DNA of 64,000 bases from Pseudomonadota bacterium (GTDB taxonomy: Bacteria; Pseudomonadota; Alphaproteobacteria; Rhizobiales; Pleomorphomonadaceae). Made by a program: the position numbers and the translations under genes. Shown here piece by piece: positions 16,943-24,563 of the stretch. Position 1 is the stretch's first letter. Each line of letters starts with the position of its first letter. The stretch spans positions 496,001 through 560,000 of the forward strand of contig JAEZHI010000004.1 in the NCBI GenBank assembly GCA_023436885.1, given 5' to 3'. The notes beneath the pieces were generated by a model. That model ran no database searches. It saw only the letters and a list, made by a program, of their open reading frames with translations, and was not told where the DNA came from.

Positions 16943-17680
16943 ATGAGCGACGTCAGCGAGCGTCAGGGCGGGACTCCTCCGCATTACGCGATGGTCAAGC
17001 AAATGATCCTCGCTCGGATCGGCAGTGGTGAATGGCCAGCCCGCCATCGAATTCCGTCCGAGAATGAACTCGTCGCCCAGCTCGGCCTGAGCCGAATGAC
17101 CATTAACCGGGCATTGCGCGAGTTGGCGGCGGACGGCGTTCTGCTGCGCATTCAAGGCCTGGGAACTTTTGTGGCTGAGGGCAAGAGCCAGACGTCAGTC
17201 TTCAAGGTGCGCAACATCGCCGACGAGATTCGCGAGCGCGGTCACGCCCACGCGGCACAGACGGTGATGAAGGATGAGGTCAAGGCGACACCAGAACTGG
17301 CCGACGAGCTCGGCGTCGCGCTCGGAGCTCCGGTCTTTCACTCCCTCATGATCCATCTCGAAAATGACATTCCGGTCCAGCTGGAGGACCGTCATGTCAA
17401 TCCCGACGTGGCGCCGGACTATCTTTCGCAGGATTTTTCCGCTCGTACGCCGAATAGTTACCTCAGCGATGTCGCACCCTGGACGACTGTTGAACATACC
17501 GTCGAGGCGGTACTGCCCGCCACTTGGGAAGCGAAGTTGCTAGCCATTGCTCGCAGCGATCCTTGCTTGTTGATCCGGCGCCGCACCTTTTCCGGCGAGC
17601 GTGTCGTTACCTCGGTCCGTCTTCTGATGCCGGGTGGTCGAAGCCGAATTGAGAGCCGGCAAGGCGCGCCGGTAACCTGA
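16943..17680 (+). CDS. hutC: Histidine utilization repressor HutC (GntR family)
   Basis: This is a GntR-type repressor of 245 residues. The N-terminal winged helix-turn-helix (about 12-75) reads HYAMVKQMILARIGSGEW...PSENELVAQLGLSRMTINRALREL. The C-terminal UTRA ligand-binding domain (about 95-240) ends with RLLMPGGRSRIESRQ, close to the HutC consensus. In characterised systems HutC is released by urocanate. Two palindromes with TTGTA/ACAAG arms flank this gene, one before hutF and one before hutU, and fit HutC operators. GGGGAG ten bases upstream is the likely ribosome binding site. Confidence 0.92.
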   Translation: MSDVSERQGGTPPHYAMVKQMILARIGSGEWPARHRIPSENELVAQLGLSRMTINRALRELAADGVLLRIQGLGTFVAEGKSQTSVFKVRNIADEIRERGHAHAAQTVMKDEVKATPELADELGVALGAPVFHSLMIHLENDIPVQLEDRHVNPDVAPDYLSQDFSARTPNSYLSDVAPWTTVEHTVEAVLPATWEAKLLAIARSDPCLLIRRRTFSGERVVTSVRLLMPGGRSRIESRQGAPVT

Positions 17681-17770
17681 AAAGTAGTTCAAAAAGGTGA
17701 CATCGGGAACGGTCGAAGGAAAGCGTGCACTGCTTCCCCCATTGACTCGTCTTCCAACCGGTGCTTTCTG

Positions 17771-17786
17771 TCTTGTATAGACAAGA
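17771..17786. promoter_or_regulatory. HutC-like operator upstream of hutU
   Basis: TCTTGT-ATAG-ACAAGA is a 6+6 inverted repeat, 12 bases before the hutU start. It matches the TGTATAGACA-like sites known for HutC and other GntR/HutC regulators. Confidence 0.72.
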
Positions 17787-17798
17787 TAGGGGTTCATC

Positions 17799-19472
17799 AT
17801 GCCGAGCAACACGCGATATCGTGACGTCGAAATCCGCGCCCCACGGGGCACGACGCTTCGGGCCAAGAGCTGGCTGACGGAAGCGCCACTCCGCATGCTG
17901 ATGAACAACCTCGACCCAGACGTCGCAGAGAATCCCAAGGAGTTGGTGGTCTATGGCGGCATCGGCCGGGCTGCTCGTGATTGGGAGTGCTTCGACACCA
18001 TCGTTCGCACGCTCGAGCGTTTGGAAGAGGACGAAACGCTACTTGTACAGTCAGGCAAGCCCGTGGGCGTGTTCCGGACCCACAAGGATGCACCGCGCGT
18101 TCTGATCGCCAATTCCAATCTGGTCCCCAACTGGGCCAATTGGCAGCACTTCAACAAGCTCGATGAAGAGGGTTTGATGATGTACGGCCAGATGACGGCC
18201 GGTTCGTGGATCTACATCGGCGCTCAGGGCATTGTGCAGGGCACCTACGAAACGTTCGTGGAAGCCGGGCGCCAGCACTATGATGGCAACCTTAAGGGGC
18301 GTTGGGTTCTGACGGCTGGCCTCGGTGGCATGGGTGGCGCTCAGCCGCTCGCCGCCGCCATGGCCGGCGCCACTTCGCTCAATATCGAATGCCAGCAATC
18401 GCGCATCGATTTCCGTCTCCGTACCCGCTACGTCGACAAGCAGGCGAAGGATCTGGATGATGCGCTGCGGCTCGTCACGGAGCACACGAGCAAAGGTGAA
18501 GCCGTCTCCATCGCCCTGCTCGGCAACGCCGCGGATATCTTGCCGGAACTGGTGCGGCGCGGAGTACGCCCAGATCTCGTTACCGATCAAACGTCAGCTC
18601 ACGATCCGCTCAACGGTTACCTGCCGTCAGGCTGGACCTGGGAAGAATATCGCGAACGTGCCAAGGTCGAACCGGAGGTGGTTATTGCCGCGGCTACCGC
18701 ATCGATGCGGCAACACGTCCGCGCCATGCTCGACTTCCAGACGCTCGGCGTTCCTGTGTTCGATTATGGCAATAACATTCGCCAGAGGGCCTTCGATGCC
18801 GGCGAAAAGAACGCTTTCGCCTTCCCCGGATTCGTCCCGGCCTACATTCGGCCGCTCTTCTGTCGCGGCATCGGCCCCTTCCGCTGGGCTGCCCTGTCGG
18901 GCGATCCGGCAGATATCGCAGCAACCGACGCCAAGGTGAAGGAGCTGATCCCCGACAATCCGCACCTTCACAACTGGCTGGACATGGCCGCCGAACGCAT
19001 CGCGTTCCAGGGACTGCCGGCCCGCATCTGCTGGGTTGGTCTCGGGGCCCGCGCCCGTCTTGGCCTCGCCTTCAACGAGATGGTCCGTCAGGGTATCGTC
19101 AAGGCGCCCATCGTCATCGGTCGCGATCACTTGGACTCGGGCTCGGTAGCTTCGCCTAATCGCGAAACGGAGTCCATGCGCGACGGTTCGGACGCTGTCT
19201 CTGACTGGCCGCTGCTCAACGCCTTGCTCAACACCGCTTCGGGCGCAACCTGGGTGTCGCTCCATCATGGCGGCGGCGTGGGCATGGGCTTTTCGCAGCA
19301 CGCCGGCATGGTCATCGTCTGTGACGGCAGCGAGGACGCCGACCGCCGGATTGCCCGCGTCCTTCACAACGACCCAGCAACCGGCGTCATGCGTCACGCC
19401 GATGCCGGTTATGACATCGCCATCGAGTGCGCTCGAGAGAAGGAACTCGACCTACCGATGTTGGGGAAATGA
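17799..19472 (+). CDS. hutU: Urocanate hydratase
   Basis: Urocanase converts urocanate to imidazolone propionate using tightly bound NAD+. The 557-residue protein has the usual length and conserved blocks: NNLDPDVAENPKELVVYGGIGRAARDW, YGQMTAGSWIYIGAQGIVQGTYET, the nucleotide-binding GLGGMGGAQPLAAAMAG, and DQTSAHDPLNGY. GLPARICWVGLGARARLGLAFNEMV, MRDGSDAVSDWPLLNALLN and HHGGGVGMGFSQHAGMV follow. It starts just after a HutC-like operator, and its stop overlaps the hutD start by four bases. Confidence 0.97.
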   Translation: MPSNTRYRDVEIRAPRGTTLRAKSWLTEAPLRMLMNNLDPDVAENPKELVVYGGIGRAARDWECFDTIVRTLERLEEDETLLVQSGKPVGVFRTHKDAPRVLIANSNLVPNWANWQHFNKLDEEGLMMYGQMTAGSWIYIGAQGIVQGTYETFVEAGRQHYDGNLKGRWVLTAGLGGMGGAQPLAAAMAGATSLNIECQQSRIDFRLRTRYVDKQAKDLDDALRLVTEHTSKGEAVSIALLGNAADILPELVRRGVRPDLVTDQTSAHDPLNGYLPSGWTWEEYRERAKVEPEVVIAAATASMRQHVRAMLDFQTLGVPVFDYGNNIRQRAFDAGEKNAFAFPGFVPAYIRPLFCRGIGPFRWAALSGDPADIAATDAKVKELIPDNPHLHNWLDMAAERIAFQGLPARICWVGLGARARLGLAFNEMVRQGIVKAPIVIGRDHLDSGSVASPNRETESMRDGSDAVSDWPLLNALLNTASGATWVSLHHGGGVGMGFSQHAGMVIVCDGSEDADRRIARVLHNDPATGVMRHADAGYDIAIECAREKELDLPMLGK

Positions 19473-20047
19473 GCGTCCGGCTGCTGACAAGCTCCCATTT
19501 CCGGCGTCAGCCTTGGCAAAACGGCCGAGGCACAACGCTGGAGCTCGTCCGGCAAGCTGACAAGAGCGGCGCCTTGCTTTGGCGCCTCTCGGTCGCCGAT
19601 GTCATCGAGCCCGGCCCTTTCTCTCCGCTGCCAGGCGTAGACAGGGTCATTACGCTCATTGAAGGCAATGGCTTCGACCTTGATTTCGGCGACGGGCAGT
19701 CGCCGGTATCGCTTCGACCGTTTGAGCCAGTTTCCTTCTCGGGCGACTGGTCGACGACGGCCACAACCGTGCACGGCCCATCCCACGACTTCAACGTCAT
19801 GACGGCGCGTGGGAGAATTCAGGCCGGTGTCGAGGTCATGAGCAGTGGCGTCGTAAACGCCACGTTCGCCTATCTCTATGTGGCCAAAGGCAGTGCGAAC
19901 GTCAGTGCCAGCCGTTCTTCGGTTCGCGCCGAGGCCGGCGAACTGATCGAATGTCGTCATGAAAGTGGCCTACGCGTTGAGGTCGGCGAAGCGGGGCGGC
20001 TTATCGCCATACATCTCGCGGCCAGCGACGGAGCGACGTTTCCTTGA
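19469..20047 (+). CDS. hutD: HutD family protein (cupin-like)
   Basis: This is a 192-residue protein of the HutD/Ves family with a cupin-like fold. Characteristic sequence includes FRRQPWQNGRGTTLEL, WRLSVADVIEPGPFSPLPGVDRVITLIEGNGFDL and TTVHGPSHDFNVMTARG. The start ATG overlaps the hutU stop (ATGA), indicating coupling. In a Pseudomonas system HutD is reported to fine-tune hut expression, possibly by limiting the inducer urocanate. Its biochemical role is not settled. Confidence 0.88.
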   Translation: MSVRLLTSSHFRRQPWQNGRGTTLELVRQADKSGALLWRLSVADVIEPGPFSPLPGVDRVITLIEGNGFDLDFGDGQSPVSLRPFEPVSFSGDWSTTATTVHGPSHDFNVMTARGRIQAGVEVMSSGVVNATFAYLYVAKGSANVSASRSSVRAEAGELIECRHESGLRVEVGEAGRLIAIHLAASDGATFP

Positions 20048-20209
20048 AAGTGGCAGGCGCCAGCAGCTTCGTCGCGGCATGAGTATTGGCACGAAGACGT
20101 TACTCGCCGCGTGGATGCTGGAATTTATCATACATAAATGTTAGGGGATGCCGGCTTTCCGGCGTTTCCAGCGACGGGCGGGTTCGACAACAGCTACAGG
20201 TCCTGAGCA

Positions 20210-20674
20210 ATGAGTGACAAAGCCAAGATCGTCATTACCTCCGATCACACCGGCATCGACCTCAGGAAGGCCGTTATCGCGCATATCGAAGCCCGCGGAT
20301 ACCAAGTTCAAGATGTTGGCCCGACATCGACCGAAAGCACCGATTACCCCAAGTGGGGTGAGAAAGCGGCGCGTGTCGTCCTCGCTGGCGAGGCTCAGCT
20401 TGGTATTGCCATCTGCGGTACCGGATTCGGAATATCTCTCGCAGCCAACAAGCTGCCCGGCATCCGCTGTGTAGTCTGCTCCGAGCCATATACCGCCAAG
20501 CTTTCACGCCAGCACAACAATGCCAACATGCTGGCTTTCGGGGCCCGCGTGGTGGGACAGGACCTTGCGCTGATGATCGTCGATGAGTTTCTGAATGCCG
20601 AGTTCGAAGGCGGGCGCCACGCTCGCCGCGTCAACATGATTTCCGAGCTAGAAGCAGGCCACTCGGTCTGCTGA
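20210..20674 (+). CDS. rpiB: Ribose-5-phosphate isomerase B (RpiB/LacAB family)
   Basis: This 154-residue sugar-phosphate isomerase interconverts ribose 5-phosphate and ribulose 5-phosphate or a similar pair. Motifs match RpiB: ITSDHTGIDLR with the phosphate-site aspartate and histidine, AICGTGFGISLAANK with the catalytic cysteine, SRQHNNANMLAFGARV, and RHARRVNMI at the end. It is separate from the hut genes (162-base gap) and followed at once by a strong terminator. Some rhizobial RpiB-like proteins act on other aldoses such as erythrose 4-phosphate, so the substrate is tentative. Confidence 0.88.
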   Translation: MSDKAKIVITSDHTGIDLRKAVIAHIEARGYQVQDVGPTSTESTDYPKWGEKAARVVLAGEAQLGIAICGTGFGISLAANKLPGIRCVVCSEPYTAKLSRQHNNANMLAFGARVVGQDLALMIVDEFLNAEFEGGRHARRVNMISELEAGHSVC

Positions 20675-20722
20675 TAGGGCGCGGCCGCTACTCTCCCATG
20701 AGGCGGCCGGCTGGGAGGAGAT

Positions 20723-20760
20723 AAGGGCGTTCAGACCTCGTATCTGGACGCCCTTTTTCT
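20723..20760 (+). terminator. Rho-independent terminator after rpiB
   Basis: AAGGGCGTTCAGA (20723-20735) pairs with TCTGGACGCCCTT (20743-20755) through one G-T wobble, with a seven-base loop and a T-rich tail. Confidence 0.9.
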
Positions 20761-20771
20761 TTAGGGATTTC

Positions 20772-21386
20772 TCAAGCGGCGCGGCGTTGCTGCTGTGGCA
20801 AGACCGCGCGCACTAGGCGATATCCGAGCAGCAGCAAGACAAGCCCGACATGAAGGGCTTGTGTCGGATCAAGAACCTTGGTCGCCAGGATATAGTGAAT
20901 GGCGGCCAGCGCGATCGCGACATAGACCAGCTTGTGCAGTTGCCGCCACCTTTTGCCCAGCCGCCGGATCGACAAACGATTGGAAGTAATGGCCAGCGGA
21001 ACGAGCAACACCAGCGCGGCAAATCCAAGCGTGATGAATGGTCGCCGCGCAATGTCCGGGATGATGGTGCTCCAGATGAGGCCACGATCGAGCGTCAGAT
21101 AGACAGCGAAATGCATCGCGGCGTACCAGAACGCGAGAAGGCCCAGGGCACGACGAAAGCGCAGCAGATTGATCCTGGCCAATTGCCGAAAGGGCGTGAT
21201 GGCAAGCGTCAGGATAAGAAAGCGCAGTGCCCAGAGCCCCAACGTCTGCTCGAATGCGCGTACCGGATCCGCGCCAAGGCTGCCGGTCGCACCTAGCCAG
21301 AAGCTGAAAGCGGCCGGCAAGAAGCCGACGACATAGATGCCCCAGCCGGTCAGACTGTCGAACAAGGCCGAACGGGATGCAGCCAT
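20772..21386 (-). CDS. msrQ: Heme-binding membrane subunit MsrQ (YedZ)
   Basis: This is a 204-residue, roughly six-span inner-membrane b-type cytochrome of the ferric-reductase-like family. It passes electrons from the quinone pool or respiratory chain to MsrP. Hydrophobic segments and the conserved histidines (YAAMHFAVYL, RWRQLHKLVYVAIALAAIHYIL) are visible. The ATG overlaps the msrP stop by one base, so the pair is translationally coupled. Confidence 0.92.
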   Translation of the reverse strand: MAASRSALFDSLTGWGIYVVGFLPAAFSFWLGATGSLGADPVRAFEQTLGLWALRFLILTLAITPFRQLARINLLRFRRALGLLAFWYAAMHFAVYLTLDRGLIWSTIIPDIARRPFITLGFAALVLLVPLAITSNRLSIRRLGKRWRQLHKLVYVAIALAAIHYILATKVLDPTQALHVGLVLLLLGYRLVRAVLPQQQRRAA

Positions 21387-22345
21387 CAGTAGTTGGCTCG
21401 CAAATCCATGCCGGAATAGAGGCTGGCAACCTCGTCAGCATAACCGTTGAACATCAGAGTCGGTCGCCGGCCGGAGCCGAAGAAGCCGCTGGCGCCGATA
21501 CGTCGCTCGGTCGCCTGACTCCAGCGCGGGTGATCGACCTCCGGATTGACGTTGGCGTAGAAGCCATACTCGTTGGCTTGCAGTGAGTTCCAGGAGTTGG
21601 GAGGCTGCTTCTCGACGAGTGAAATGCGCACGATCGACTTGATGCCCTTGAAACCGTACTTCCAGGGGACGACCAGACGGACCGGCGCACCGTTCTGGTT
21701 CGGCAGCGTCTCGCCGTAGAGCCCAACGGCCAGAATGGCGAGCGGGTGCATCGCTTCGTCGAGGCGAAGCCCCTCGACATAAGGCCAGGGCATGGGCTGG
21801 AAATATCCCGATTGCCCGGGCATTTCCTTGGGGCGGACTACCGTCTCGAAGGCCACGAATTTCGCCGACCCAAGGGGCTCCACCTTGTCGAGCAATGCCT
21901 TCAACGGGAAACCATCCCAAGGGATGACCATCGACCAGGCCTCGACGCAGCGCATCCGATAGATCCGCTCTTCGATGGGCAGGTCGGCGATCAGCTTGTC
22001 GATATCGAAGGTTTGCGGCTTCCCGACCAATCCATCGACAGTGATTGTCCATGGACGCGGCTTGAAATCACCCGAGTAGCGCGAAGGATCCGCCTTGTCG
22101 GTGCCGAACTCATAGAAATTGTTGTAGGTGGTAATATCGTCTCTAGAAGTGACCGGCTCATCAACTTTGTACTGACTGGGCACCGTCTTGAGAGGAGACG
22201 CTGCTGGCGCCGCCGCTCGGGCGACACCCGAGCCAAGCGCAACACCCGCTCCAGCCAGAAGGCCCATGAATTCGCGGCGACGAAGATAGACCGAACGTGG
22301 CGTGATTTCCGACGAGGGAATAACCGGCGGGCGATAAGTGGACAT
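21386..22345 (-). CDS. msrP: Periplasmic methionine sulfoxide reductase catalytic subunit MsrP (YedY)
   Basis: This molybdopterin enzyme of 319 residues repairs oxidised methionines in envelope proteins. The N-terminus has a Tat signal (LRRREFMGLLAGAGVALGSGVARA). The molybdenum-ligand cysteine lies in RMRCVEAWSMVIPWDGFPL, and PYVEGLRLDEAMHPLAILAVG and GAPVRLVVPWKYGFKGIKSIV are YedY signatures. I chose the ATG at 22345, preceded by GGAGG at seven bases, rather than the frame start at 22378. Confidence 0.94.
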   Translation of the reverse strand: MSTYRPPVIPSSEITPRSVYLRRREFMGLLAGAGVALGSGVARAAAPAASPLKTVPSQYKVDEPVTSRDDITTYNNFYEFGTDKADPSRYSGDFKPRPWTITVDGLVGKPQTFDIDKLIADLPIEERIYRMRCVEAWSMVIPWDGFPLKALLDKVEPLGSAKFVAFETVVRPKEMPGQSGYFQPMPWPYVEGLRLDEAMHPLAILAVGLYGETLPNQNGAPVRLVVPWKYGFKGIKSIVRISLVEKQPPNSWNSLQANEYGFYANVNPEVDHPRWSQATERRIGASGFFGSGRRPTLMFNGYADEVASLYSGMDLRANY

Positions 22346-22433
22346 CTGCCATCCTCCAAGCGACGCCTTGCGTTGCACTTTGGAGGCATTCTCGTCTGAG
22401 AGTCGCGACTTGAAAAGGCACTATTTCGTGTAG

Positions 22434-22467
22434 GCAAAAAAGGCCGGCGCTTGACGGCGCCAGCCTT
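22434..22467 (-). terminator. Rho-independent terminator after the sulfhydrylase gene
   Basis: On the minus strand AAGGCTGGCGC pairs with GCGCCGGCCTT (one G-T wobble, six-base loop) and is followed by six T. It starts 19 bases after the metY stop. Confidence 0.9.
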
Positions 22468-22486
22468 CAATTATCGTATCGAGAAG

Positions 22487-23806
22487 CTACTCGGCAGCGA
22501 CGGCAACCGGTGCCGACGCAGCGGCGAGCGCCTGATCGAGGTCCGCGATGATATCGTCGGGATGTTCGATACCGATCGACAGACGGACATAGCCAGGCGT
22601 GACACCCGTCTTGAGCTGTTCTTCAGCCGTCAGCTGCGAATGGGTGGTCGAGGCCGGATGGATGGCCAGCGACCGCGCGTCGCCAATGTTGGCAACATGA
22701 TAGAAAAGCTTCAGGGCGTCGATGAACTTCTTGCCGGCCTCGACGCCACCCTTCAGCTCGAAGCCGAGCAACGCACCGTAACCACCTTCGAGATAGGTAT
22801 CGGCACGACGACGGAATTCACCCGACTGCAGCTTCGGATAAATGACGCGCGTCACGTCCTTGTGCTTTGTGAGATAGTCAGCGACCTTCTCAGCGTTGGC
22901 TGCGTGCTGACGGATGCGAAGCGGCAGCGTCTCAAGCCCCTGGATGAGCTGGAAGGCGTTGAATGGCGATAGAGCAGCGCCAACGTCGCGCAGCAGCTTG
23001 ACGCGGGCACGGATAGCATAGGCAATCGGGCCAAGCGGCTTGACGGCCTGGGACCAGACCGCGCCGTGGTAGGCCGGGTCAGGTGTATTGAACAGCGGCT
23101 GCCGCTCAGGGAAAGCCTCCCAGTCGAAATTACCGCCGTCGATGATCAGGCCACCGATCGAGGTCCCATGGCCACCGATATACTTGGTTGCCGAGTAAAC
23201 CACGACCGCGGCGCCATGCTTGAACGGCTTGGAGAGGAGAGGCGCCGCTGTATTGTCGATAATAAGCGGAATACCCAGCGGACGACCGATGTCGGCCACT
23301 TCCTTCACTGGGAAAACATTCAGCTTCGGGTTGGGAAGAAGCTCTGCGTAGTAGGCGCGAGTGCGGTCATCCGTCGCCTTGCGGAAATTCTCCGGATCAG
23401 AAGGATCTACGAAACGGACTTCGACACCGAACTGGCTCAGCGTGTCGGCAAGCAGCGCCCAAGTGCCACCATAAAGGTCCGTTGAAGAAACGATATTGTC
23501 GCCAGCGGAGGCCAGGTTGAGAATCGAGAAAGTCGTCGCTGCCTGACCGGAAGATACGGCGACAGCGGCGACACCCCCTTCGATCTCGGCAATACGCGTC
23601 TCAAGTGCATCCTGGGTCGGATTGCCGATACGCGTATAGATGAAGCCTAACTCTTCGAGGCCAAAGAGCCGCGCCGCATGGCCGGCGTCCTGAAACTGAT
23701 ATGACGTGGTCTGATGGATCGGTACGGCAACGGAGCCGGTGGTTGGGTCGGCGCGGAAACTGCCGCCATGAAGCGCGAGAGTCTCGGGATGTAGCGACTT
23801 GCTCAT
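22487..23806 (-). CDS. metY: O-acetylhomoserine sulfhydrylase (aminocarboxypropyltransferase)
   Basis: This PLP enzyme of the Cys/Met metabolism family makes homocysteine from O-acetylhomoserine and sulfide. The 439 residues start MSKSLHPETLALHGG. The PLP lysine is in VYSATKYIGGHGTSIGG, the AVSSGQAATTFSILNLASAGDNIVSS segment binds the phosphate, and GYVRLSIGIEHPDDIIADL closes the protein as usual. The ATG at 23806 follows GGGAGA. The frame stays open for another 123 codons upstream but without family homology. It is a single-gene unit with its own terminator. Exact specificity within the family is inferred. Confidence 0.92.
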   Translation of the reverse strand: MSKSLHPETLALHGGSFRADPTTGSVAVPIHQTTSYQFQDAGHAARLFGLEELGFIYTRIGNPTQDALETRIAEIEGGVAAVAVSSGQAATTFSILNLASAGDNIVSSTDLYGGTWALLADTLSQFGVEVRFVDPSDPENFRKATDDRTRAYYAELLPNPKLNVFPVKEVADIGRPLGIPLIIDNTAAPLLSKPFKHGAAVVVYSATKYIGGHGTSIGGLIIDGGNFDWEAFPERQPLFNTPDPAYHGAVWSQAVKPLGPIAYAIRARVKLLRDVGAALSPFNAFQLIQGLETLPLRIRQHAANAEKVADYLTKHKDVTRVIYPKLQSGEFRRRADTYLEGGYGALLGFELKGGVEAGKKFIDALKLFYHVANIGDARSLAIHPASTTHSQLTAEEQLKTGVTPGYVRLSIGIEHPDDIIADLDQALAAASAPVAVAAE

Positions 23807-24563
23807 GTAATATCTCCCAGCGTGGTCATTCGGCACCCCAACGGCGCCCCAAGACAGCGCGGAGAACATTTTTCCGTCCCCTGCCCTGCTGCCGAAACGT
23901 ATTTCACCACGCAGTCGACCGCCGCGACAGCTCAGGAATTTCTTTGCGCTGATGTCAGAGGCAATATCGTTCTCTGTCTGCCCCGATTGCTGGAGTCCCT
24001 TTTCACGGCCCCATAACCCAGGGAAGAGCGCGGTCGGTTGGAAGAGCCACGTTCGAGCACGATTGCGCCAGATCCGAATGTGGGGAGGTTCGATTGCGTA
24101 CTCACCCGCAGACTTATGAACGTTCCAAGTAGTCCAATCAATATACTTTACAACGGAAACATTAATAGCGCGCAACCACTAGAAACAACAAGTGTTAAGA
24201 TATTCGAGCAAACGCATATTTCAGATATACATATTGGTCGCTGTCTACAATGGCTTGCGCCTAAACAACAAATGTTAGATCATTCGCATTATTGGATCGC
24301 ATCGTACGTACAATCTATCAGGAGTTGCATACGGTTAGGTAAGCCGGTTTGCATCGTCAGTCTCAACACGAAAAGCCTAGATGCTGGTGGGCATCGTCGG
24401 CCCAATCGACGAAAAGCTTTATCGCCGGCAAACTAGCTTAAATGTAAAATGATCTAGAATTGAATCGGGAATCGCTCCAACTATTTGGGCGCAAGATGTA
24501 GCCTTTTTCTGATACCGAAACCAACCGGCACTGCAAGTATTGTTCCGAACGGAGCACTAGATC
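23807..24563. other. Intergenic region upstream of metY and the GGDEF-EAL gene
   Basis: This 757-base stretch separates two divergent genes. The part 24140-24480 is clearly more AT-rich than its surroundings. I looked for a SAM-type riboswitch before metY and did not find the conserved blocks. A 132-codon open frame at 24038-24436 (+) has no recognisable family and no convincing ribosome binding site. The region presumably holds both promoters. I see nothing else definite. Confidence 0.5.

Noticed and set aside
23807..24010. Possible SAM-type riboswitch before metY
   Set aside because: I searched the minus strand for the conserved SAM-I and SAM-II blocks and did not find them.
23807..24175. 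123-codon upstream extension of the metY frame
   Set aside because: The family starts at MSKSLHPETLALHGG, with a good ribosome binding site before 23806. The upstream codons resemble nothing in the family.
24038..24436. 132-codon plus-strand open frame in the AT-rich spacer before the GGDEF-EAL gene
   Set aside because: There is no ribosome binding site, no recognisable domain and unusual composition. Chance is more likely, though a small orphan gene cannot be excluded.
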